Assembly (NCBI GenBank): GCA_022457155.1
Contig: JAJGOT010000164.1
Location: 1,178,501 to 1,242,500, forward strand
Direction: 5' to 3'
Source of the DNA: Cladopsammia gracilis
Lineage: Eukaryota > Cnidaria > Anthozoa > Scleractinia > Dendrophylliidae
Length of the DNA: 64,000 nt
A program made the translations under genes and the position numbers. How positions within the stretch are numbered: position 1 is the first letter of the stretch; each line of letters opens with the position of its first letter. Under the pieces are notes generated by a model. The model saw only the letters and a list, made by a program, of their open reading frames with translations, had not been told where the DNA came from and did no database searches. Shown piece after piece: positions 43,419 through 53,800 of the stretch.

Positions 43419-43572
43419 CCTAATTCAATAAATGTTGCTTGTGTCATTGGTAATTGGGCATTGGGAAGCTATTGTTTGGCGGTCACTCAAGCGAACCATT
43501 GCAATGTGTTCCGTATGCCAAATGCCAATTCCCAATGACCAACTGCCAAAGCAACCTTTATTGAATTAGGTG
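43419..43572. mobile_element. Palindromic MITE N, copy 2
   Basis: Same ends and interior (gggcattgggaagctat, ggcggtcactcaag) as copy 1, only about 600 bases away and in the same orientation. Flanked by tata. Confidence 0.9.
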
Positions 43573-44517
43573 TATACAGCTTGTTCTGAATTCGTCCAGC
43601 CCGTAAGAACTAAAACACCTACTTGCTCTTTTCTGTGCAAAATATTTCCACATAATTAAACCTATTTCTCTTTACGCTTACAGCTATATGTAGCTTCACT
43701 TTTACTCGTTACATTTTACCACGGAGAGGATTAATAAGCTGTGAGAGTGTATCCCTTATATATGCCCTGTCTCAATGTTAATCCGTTTTAAGTTCAGATC
43801 AACCACAAACAGCAGGTATTAATTATTTAGTCATTAATGCAAGCTTTATAAATCCAGTGTGACTTCCTGATGAATTGCGACACTCCATGATAAGAAACAA
43901 AGGGCAGATTTTATAAACAGGTATAGATATTGTTTGTAGGAGGACAGGCATGTGTGGCAATTCTCCTCGTGAATTTGTTTTGAAGTCTGGGCCCTGGCGT
44001 GAGGGCGTTGGAATTTTTGGTGAGCTGGAATCAAATCACTGTAACTGACGATGACGATTGTCCGTTGAAACATGACTTGCGCAATGAAAATTCTTGCCAG
44101 CTATCTATTTAAAAGATTTTATGACTTGGTGTGTAATGTTCATAAATATAAGATCATATTGTGTTGCTAAGCAGAGGGTATTTGATTTGCCGGGCCTACA
44201 TGTTTGGCCCCATGGTGCAGAATTTGACCAAAACTGACTAAAACTTTGTCCGAAAAGTCAAATGCCTGACATGTGATCGCCCACACCCAATCCCTCGGGC
44301 TCCACATTTATTAGTGCAACATTTTTGTTGTTTCCAATTTTTACCTTCATTGCTAATATACTTTTATAATATCTTTACATCAGGAGCCGATAACTGCTCA
44401 TGCTTTACATACACAGAACATAGACGGAAAATTACATAAACACGGCTTACTTTGTAGTTATCGGCTTCAAGAGAATATCTTTATAATGTACTTGTTCAGT
44501 AGGAGTTTAATGTGTTT
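43573..44517. other. 3' flank of gene B, nothing recognised
   Basis: No exon, RNA gene or transposon end found. It presumably holds the 3' UTR and end of gene B transcripts. Confidence 0.45.
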
Positions 44518-44886
44518 TCATATTCTGAAAGGCAAAACTGTAATTCCGTAATAGTAAGTAAGCCAGTAAGCGATATTGTACAACAAAAACGACAAAGGAA
44601 ATAGTACACGGCTGGTTTTGTCGACCTTGGCAGACAGTTCAGTCGGGCAAGACTTTCGCTTCATGAAACAGCGAACAACTGTGTCGTAATGCGCATGTTC
44701 CTTATCACTCTCGTCCCAGGTTTCCAGTGGTAGTGGCCCCTGCATCTGGTCGAGGCTCAAGTGTTTGTACTCCTCATTCATCAATTGGAACATTTGTTCT
44801 TGCTCGGCGTTGTTCCACTGATCTACTTTAGCTTCTTCGTTGTGCGATGTCTGGGTGCCCGTATCTGTTTTCTTCGATCGTAAAAC
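44518..44886 (-). CDS. Gene B exon: cytoplasmic loop, M4 and stop
   Basis: 369 bases including the stop. The loop is acidic (EEAKVDQWNNAEQEQ), unlike gene A's. M4 is RVLFPLSFLLYNIAYW, followed by a short tail LTYYYGITVLPFRI. The acceptor chosen is gtccag because it keeps phase 0; another AG upstream would break the frame. Confidence 0.85.
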   Translation of the reverse strand, partial: VLRSKKTDTGTQTSHNEEAKVDQWNNAEQEQMFQLMNEEYKHLSLDQMQGPLPLETWDESDKEHAHYDTVVRCFMKRKSCPTELSAKVDKTSRVLFPLSFLLYNIAYWLTYYYGITVLPFRI

Positions 44887-47800
44887 CTGGACACCGGAGA
44901 CGTAACGAAAGTTCAACCTATTTGCGCACTATTCAGAAACAACAACAAAATGAATAAAGAAGAAAAGATTATTATTTCCGGTCCTAACAATCTTATTGTT
45001 GCAAAAAAGGACATAATACAATTTAAATTTGTTATTCCCAGAAAGACAACTTGAAAATTCCACCAAAATATAATAGAATAATATAATTGAAAGAAATGAT
45101 ACTCTCCAATTTTGGAACCTTACGATAATTTGTTAAGGAAAACATAACATGAGGTAAGATGTAGCGTCTTTAGTAACTAAACTACACCTCTACGCATCAA
45201 AAATAATATATATAGATAGCCCAAGCCTAACAGCGTCGCACTTTGAACAAGCTTAACTAAGGTGAAACTTAACTAAGGTGAAAGGTTGGAAGCACAAGAA
45301 TTAAGATTGACGAAGGGGCTATTTTCAATTTTAGCAATTCTCAAAAACAGTATTACGCGACCGTCTGCACAGTACATTTTTATAGACCGTACAAAAGTTC
45401 ACAAAAACAACTTTTCTCTGTCTAGAATAAATAGTACCACTAGTTTCCGAATAAAATACAGTTTATGTTTGTCAAAAAATTGCCCGAGAAACTGATTTGA
45501 AAATCAAAAATTGCAAAAATACACAAACATATTTGCATAAGGCGATGTGAGTGAAGATAGAACTGTACTATAAAATCAAGTCTTGTTTTGTTTACATAAA
45601 ATCGCTTTTCAATCTATCTAATGAATGAACAAACACATAAAAATGGACAACACAATCTTCTTTCGAAAAAATTTATTCAAATCTCCATTAGTTTACGTTT
45701 AAAAGCAAAACGCGTACCATGTAATTATAGCTCATCGAGTTCAAGCTTTCTTCGATGAAATTCAAGAGATAGGCACGTTTTAAAATCAATTCGCCAAAAC
45801 TAACAATAACACTAATAACAAGTCACTCACAGATTGATATCAACATAAATTCTCATCGAAAACTGTAATCTGTTTTACCTTTTAAGGTACTCGCTTGCTT
45901 GGAAATTCAAATCTCCGCTTCTGGTTCTGAAATCATCTCCCGCATTGATAAAAATGTAATACATGAAGTTCCTTGAAGCAAGATTTTATCCCTGAAAGCT
46001 CGTCTTTTTCCACTAAAGCGGCTTCTGAGTATACCTTAATTAGTATCCCTGTCTTGAGTAGCAAACCGCGAAAAAATGCAGGAAAATAACGAGTTTAATT
46101 CTCCGCTAGGCACAAGAAAACAACTAAAGTGTTTCCCGAGCTCACGGCTGTGTGGCCGCGCGAAAAACAAAGCCTTGCTTTCAAGATCCCGGATGTTGTT
46201 CCAACACGGCGGGCGGCCGGCGGGCGGACGGACGGACACGCGCCCGCGAAACATTCCGCTAGCCATGACCATGAAAAATCACGGCGTAGGTTCTATGAGT
46301 ATGGAGCTGCGCAGCCAGGCCTTCGGCCTGGCAAGTGCTACGCTATAAATCGGAAATACTATACAAATACCTTAAACGGAGATGAACGTTCGACACATTT
46401 CTCTGCTTGTGAATGGTGATTTTAATAATGCCCATATTGTAGCGAAGAAGACCCCCACCACAAAGATAACCAGACGTTCGTCCCTTTTGAATTCAAATAC
46501 AAACCCTGGCAGAGCCCAATAAGTGTTTTTGGCTCTCTTACCTTATTTGCCTTTGTCCGCTGTGTGTTTTTCCCAGTCTTTTTCTCGTTCTTTGCTTTCT
46601 CAGTTTTTGCTCTCCACAGTCTGTCCACCAAAATGCATTCCAACAGACTCAGGAAAATGATTGTGAAGCAAACCATCAGGTACCAATCCATTCCTTTTAC
46701 ATAACTCACCTAAAGAACAGTTCAGAATTAAAGTACTCTCAATCTGTTCTTTTGTATATGTATTTATTTGTTGCGTGGTTTTCACTTCGATGTATGCGTC
46801 TTACTATACGTCGGTACATAAATCTTATTTTGTGAAATGTTTCCCATTTTAAAACATATTTGTAGTACTTTCCTGTATGACCCATCTCGGAGCATTTGTC
46901 TCATGAACTTGGTGTATGTCTCTTACTTTTCTATTTGTATTTCACTTCTCACTGCACGTGTCTGACTTTGCTGTACAGGGCCCGCTCACTTAAACATAAA
47001 TCCAAATCTGATAAAATCTAACTGTTTCTTTTTAATTTATTTAGGAAACTGCAGCCGTCCACATGAATAACAAAGGTATGGCAATCTTGAGACTGGTGGG
47101 TGAACGGTTTAAAAAATAACTTTAGCACCTTGGGGAGCATTCCGTTTGTGTAGCCGAGTAAGAACACAATGGTCAGAATAGTGGTGATACCGACAGTCAA
47201 CCGACTGGCGCTGTCATCTGGCCTCATCCAAAACACGATCCAACTGAGCATCACAAGAAATATACATGGGACATAAACCTGGATGACGTAATACCCCATG
47301 CGGCGCTTGAAAGGAAAGGTAACTGTCAGCACCGTGTATGTCCCTGAGGAGAAACACGTGATATGTGTTAATGGCTTTTAAGGGTTTGGTTTTTCATGTT
47401 GTCGTTTGGGAAGCTATGTGAAAGATAGAACACCTCTTGAGTGGTCTGAACCCAGCATGTACCCATTAAGGTGACAGTGTACCTTCGGGGGTGTCTCCAG
47501 TATAACAGCTCTAGCGTCTTAAGATTACACTTAACATACCTTACCTAAACCCAGATATCAAATTAAAGCTTATAGAGCTGGCTATTTAAATATGGAAACC
47601 ATTTGGTAATAAAGTGAATTGTCGAATTTTTTACGACGTCTAAATTCGAACGTCCGAATCAGCTTTAAAACGCTATAACTCAAAGCGATTATTGTATTTT
47701 GCTAATTTGATTTGTTCTCGGGTTTCCGGACACGAAGCGCTAAAAAAATGTGTCGGCGATTTCCCATATTCAATTGCAGTGAAAAGTTACAGAATATTTT

Positions 47801-50800
47801 CGAAAAAGGGAGAAAAAAATTGGAATGATCGCACGGAAATGGCTCTTGACGAAAAAGTTTTCGGAAATAAGAAATTCGCCGACAAGTTTTTGTTGATTAT
47901 ATGTTAGCCTAGCTTCTGTCCAACTTTGAGGAAAATCGCACAAATTCCCTTTGAGTTGTAGCTCTTTAAAGTGTCCCCAACAAGCGAAAAATTAACTTTG
48001 AGAAAACAGCGCTTAAAAAAAACATATCGCTTAATAAACAAACTCCGCCCACAAAAGTTATACTGTCATTTCTCCGTCAATTTTCACTATTTTTCGATAA
48101 TTTTTTTTCGATAAAAGTTCATTCTGTAAACTTTATTTTGACGCCAAAAAAAAAAAAATTCGATAAATTTTCGATCTGAAGGTACACTGTAACCTTAACA
48201 AATCCAAAAGTAAAATCATGTTTCCCGTTACGAGGGTGTGTCATTGAAATAAAGGCCGTTTGAGCAGTAGTTTGGTACTACATGTATTTTAGGGGTACGG
48301 TCGGGTATTTGCTCAAAACGGTCATAAATAAATATGAGAAAAATTCCATGTTGTTTTATTTTCTAGCGTCCCTTCAATTAATTGTTTTTTGGCCTTATTG
48401 CTATTGTTCACCAGAGAGAACTAGGCGCAGATTAAGGAGAGTACATTGAGTTTAGCCACACTCTTTTCAAAAATTCTCGATTTGCCCCCCAAAAAATACT
48501 AGCTGATCTTGGGGTACCCTGAGTGCCAGAAGTTTTATTTTCTTGGTGAAAATCGCTGGTGAGCGGCGAAGCCGCGACAACGAGACGCTACGCGTCTCGG
48601 GAGCATCCAAACCGTTTACACTCTTGACGTTTTTAGTAGAGTATGCGCACGGACCTCAGGAGCCAGGGTAATCTTGATGCAGTCAGGTACTTCAAATATA
48701 TGAATTATGGTTGATAAAAGCACATGTAACAAAAGTATGCCGCAAACGCTCAATCGTCCAAAGGTAATGTGAGTATGTGCTTACCAGTAGAAAAGCTGTT
48801 GACTTCAGTTGACAACACGGCGTCACCAACGGAGAACTGAGCCATTTCTTTATTACCGATAGCAATAGTGGGATTCTTCCACTTCATAAGAATGTCACTG
48901 TCTGTATGACCATCTGAGGATAGAAGAAATGCTCAGTTTAGCAAACAGATTCCATTTTGCCATGCGTCTGTTCGGTTATAGATCACAGATGACGTCAAAA
49001 TGTGGTAAGAACAAAAAATTGGCCAACGAGCCGCAGGCGAGTTGGTGACTTATGTTCTTACCACATTTTGACGTCATCTGTGATCTATAACTGAACAGAC
49101 GCATGGCAAAAATGGAATCTATTTGTTTTAATTATAAAATAACAAGGAAGAAAAATTAGCCTCGTAGCACTCGACTGTGGTCATGACTGTTCAAGGATTT
49201 TTTTCCTAATTTCGGTATTTTCCACGTCAACAAAACTACTTTCCGCTTCCGTTTCGCGTTTTTCTTAATTGTCGAAAATTTCTGCTAAACATTTTTTTCG
49301 ATTCCTTCACCTTCTTCCGGAATAATCTCGTTCCCATTTTCAAAACTGTCCGCCATGTTTAATGAAACAGAGAAAACAAATTCTCCATGACGTCAACTGT
49401 GCATCTGTACTCTACTAGATCATAGGTAATGGCCAATCAAAATGCGCGTATGACTTACATTACATACTTCATGACGTCAACTGTGCGTATGTGCTCTAAT
49501 AGATCATACGTAATCGCCAATCAAAATGCGCGTAGAATTCAACACTTAATGAAATGTTCGTTGATCATGATTAATATATTATGACCTGCTAGCGTCACTT
49601 TGTGAATGTTTGCCTCGAGTCCACCAGCATACTCTAACTTATCACGTACAAAAAACCAGCCTGTTGTATTTGATAACATCATGATTTACGTCATGAGTTA
49701 TTATGGGATGGAATAAAGCAGAACGTTTGGAGCACGTTTTGAGATTACATGTTTGTGAGTGTTTATATACACTTTTCCAGTTTAATTGCAGTATACAAAA
49801 CTGGCGACGAGGATTTTATTCGTACTCAACGACGCGTAAAGAGTCCGTAAAGAATGGCTGCCGGCCTAGTGGGAAATTTAGGGCCCTTTGACGAGAATAT
49901 CGAGCGTTTTGGTGACTATGTTGGTCGAATGGAAGCGTTCATGGCGGCGAATGAAATTGCTGATGACCGGAAAGTCAATGTTTTCCTGGCCGTGATTGGG
50001 CCTGACGCTTATAAGCTGTTGGAGAATCTCTGTGATCCTGAGAATCCTAACGGAAAGACATATGAGGAACTTAAACAGAGTCTACAAGGACATTACGAGC
50101 CGGCTCCGATCGTGATTGCCGAACGGCACAAATTCTGGACTGCTTCGCAAGGAGGTGACGAGAGCGTTTCTGCCTTTGTGGTTAGATTGAAGAAATTGGC
50201 CTCCACTTGCAACTTTGGTCCGTTCTTGCCTCAAGCCCTTCGTGACAGGTTGGTGTCTGGATTGCATCAGAAGATGTCTCGAACTCAGCGCCACCTTTTG
50301 TCGATAAGAGCTTTAACCTACGGAGTTGCTCACGATCGGTGCGTTGCGGATGAAATGGCGGGAAAAGCTAACAAAGAGCACATGGGCGAGTCGATGGTTG
50401 CAGAGAACAAAGTACAGGAGTTCAGTCCGTATAAAGGAAAGACGAAAGCAACTGGAAACCGTGGCAGTCAGCTAAGTGGTGGAAATTTTGAAAAGTGCAA
50501 ATCGTGTGGAAGCACTAGACATTCCGCTGAGTCTTGTAAATTCAGAGATGCAACTTGTCACCACTGTCAGCGAAAAGGGCACATCCGTCCTGTATGTAAA
50601 GCCAAATTGTCAGAAAGTCCTGGCCAACGTAGGCCCAAGAATGCAAATATAAATACCTGTGATTCAGATGACGAAGTTTGTGAAGAGAGCCAGTACATGT
50701 ACAGCAGCCCGGAGGATGAAGAAAGCGCTGATGCTTTTGGTCTGTATAGAACTGGAACTGAACGTTGTAATGACACTGATACTGTTAAACCGTATGTAGT

Positions 50801-53800
50801 CACTGTGCAAGTAGGTCATGCTAATTTAGCTATGGAAATTGATACGGGAGCTTCTCGTTCAACTGTTTCAGAGTATGTATACAATACTTTATTGTCTGGT
50901 TATCCACTTAAGAAAGCAGGTGTTATATTACGTAGTTATTCTGTTGAGAAAGTTCCCCTAGTAGGAAAAGTCTCTGTTCCTGTGAAGTATGCTGCCGATG
51001 AAAAGTTCCTTGATCTAATTGTAGTCCAAGGAAAACGACCAGCTCTGTTTGGGAGAGATTGTTTGAGTAAGATAAAGCTAAATTGGGAAACTGTATTCCA
51101 AGTTACTGAACAAGTAAGGGACACTGACAATTCAGTTCCCAAATCAGAAACATACCCTGCTGAATTCAATGAATTGTTAGGGGAATACAAAGTTTTGTTC
51201 AGTAACCAAAACACTGGTATCAAGGGTTTTACTGGCACTCTTTCACTCAAAGAAGGTGTCAAGCCGGTCTTCGTGAAAGACAGACCCGTGCCCTACTCAA
51301 TTGTTTCACAAGTTGAGAAAGAATATGACCGACTTGTACAGGCAGACATTTTGTACCCGGTATCACATAGCAAATGGGCTAGTCCAGTGGTGCATGTCCC
51401 CAAAGCTGATGGTACGCTGAGGGTGTGTGGGGATTACAAGGGAGTAAATGCATGCATCAATGATGATATATACAAATTGCCTAATGTACAGGATATGTTT
51501 GCTATGCTTTCTCAGGATGGTTCGACCCCAGACACATTTTCAGTTATTGATTTAGCTAGTGCTTTTAATCAGTTGTTTCTAGATGAAGAGTCATCTGAGC
51601 TATTGACCATAAACACATGCAAAGGTTTGTTCAAATCTCAACGTTTGTGTTTTGGCGTCAAAACAGCCACAGCTCAGTTCCAGCGAGTCATGGATTCAAT
51701 TTTGTCTGGAGTTCCAGGAGTGATGGTAAGAGTTGATGATATCTTAGTTGCTACTTCTGGGGGAGCAACCCCACATTTAACAGTCCTGAAAGAGGTGTTT
51801 AGCAGGTTGGCTAAACACAATGTCAAGCTAAATGGAAAGAAATGTCAATTCTTCAGAACTGAGGTAAAGTATATGGGACACATTTTAAGCAAGCTAGGAA
51901 TAAGTCCTGTAAAGAGCAAACTAGATGCCATACAATTGGCCCCCAGACCTAAAGATGTCTCTGAACTGCGATCATTTTTGGGAATGATTAACTACTATTC
52001 AAAGTTCATCAAAGATTTTTCATCTAAGTTGCATCCACTGTATGAACTTCTTAGTAACAAGACTAAATGGTTTTGGAGTGAAAGTTGTGAGGATGCCTTT
52101 CTGTGGGCCAAAGAAGTTCTTTCCAGTGAGCAGGTCTTGGTCCACTATGACCCAAACAAACCCCTCATACTAGATGTTGATGCCAGTTCTCATGGCATTG
52201 GGGCAGTTTTGAGTCATCAGATGGAGGATGGCACTGAGAGGCCCATCGAGTATGCTTCTCGCACTCTGAATAGTGCAGAAAAAAATTATGCCCAAATAGA
52301 AAAGGAGGGTTTGGCCATAATCTTTGGTGTCAAAAGGTTTAATCTTTACCTTTATGGGAGGAAATTTAAGTTAGTGACTGATCATCAACCTTTGACCCGC
52401 ATCTTTGGTCCTAAATCAGGTGTTCCCCCTTTGGCTGCTGCTAGACTGCAGCGGTGGGCCTTGCTGTTGACTGGTTATGACTATGACATTGTTTATAAGA
52501 AGTCTTCAGACAATGCCAATGCAGATTTCTTTAGCAGATTTCCCGTGCCAATTGGTGAGATGGAGGATCCTGACCCTGATGAGAATTATGTTCACCGTAC
52601 GGTGGTAAGTGATCTGCCCATAACTGCATTGGAGATTGCTCAGAATACTACGAAGGACAAAGTGCTTGTTAAGGTATATGAGTATACGTCCTCAGGTTGG
52701 CCTGGTCAATGCCCTGATCCTGAAATGAAACCTTATTGGAGTCGCAGAGAGGAACTTTCCCTAGACAATGGATGCATCCTATGGGGTAGACGAGTGGTTA
52801 TTCCTGTCATCCTACAGGAACGGTTGTTGGAAGAGCTGCATGAGTGTCATCCTGGAATGTGTCGCATGAAGGCACTTGCAAGGTCGTTTGTCTGGTGGCC
52901 AGGAATTGACCAGGATATAGAAGACAAAGTTAGATTTTGTCAGGATTGTGTTAGTACACAAGGCTCTCCTAAAACTGTGCCTTTGCTCTTATGGCCTTGG
53001 TGTACTGAGCCATGGCAGAGGATACATGTGGATTATGCTGAGGTGAAGGGACAACAATTTTTCCTTGTGGTTGATAGTCACTCTAAATGGTTAGAGGTGT
53101 TTCCCATGACTAGTACAACTGCAACTGCTACCATAAATGCTCTTAGAGGTTTATTTGCACGGTATGGATTGCCTCAGGAACTGGTAAGTGACAATGGCCC
53201 TCAATTCATAGCTGATGAGTTTACGACCTTTTTAAAAATGAATCGGGTGAAACATACACTTTGTCCCCCTTACCATCCGGCTAGCAACGGCTTAGCAGAG
53301 CGACATGTGCAGACCTTCAAAGGTATGTATAAGATCCTTAGTAAGAGTATGTCAGTACAACATCGGGTGGCTGATCTTCTGTTTCGATACAGAAATATTC
53401 CACATTCCACTACAGGTAAGACTCCAGCAGAACTGTTTTTAAAAAGAGAACCTAGGACACAACTCTCCATGGTGAAGCCTAGTTTGCAGAGCAAAGTAGA
53501 AAATAGACAAGTGGCATCCAAATTGTACAGGGATGGAGATCACCCTAAAGTGAGATACTTTGATTTGTATCAACCAGTCAGAGTAAAAAATTGTTAGAGG
53601 GGGAAAGGAGAAATGGATACCGGGTACAATTGTAGTTGTGAACGGTCCTGAGACTTATCTTGTTAGAGTACCCGGCAATTATCGTAGATATGTGCATGCA
53701 AATCATTTATTACCTGATGATGCCAGAGGTTTGGGTACTGAGAGGGAAAAACCTGAAATTGAAGTAGTTGATTATGACCCTCCGGTTTTTCAAGAGAATC

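Noticed and set aside
43846..44073. Minus-strand frame with a signal-like hydrophobic stretch, considered as a first exon of gene A
   Set aside because: No donor site and phase fit could be shown, and it lies nearly 9 kb from exon a. Too weak to call.
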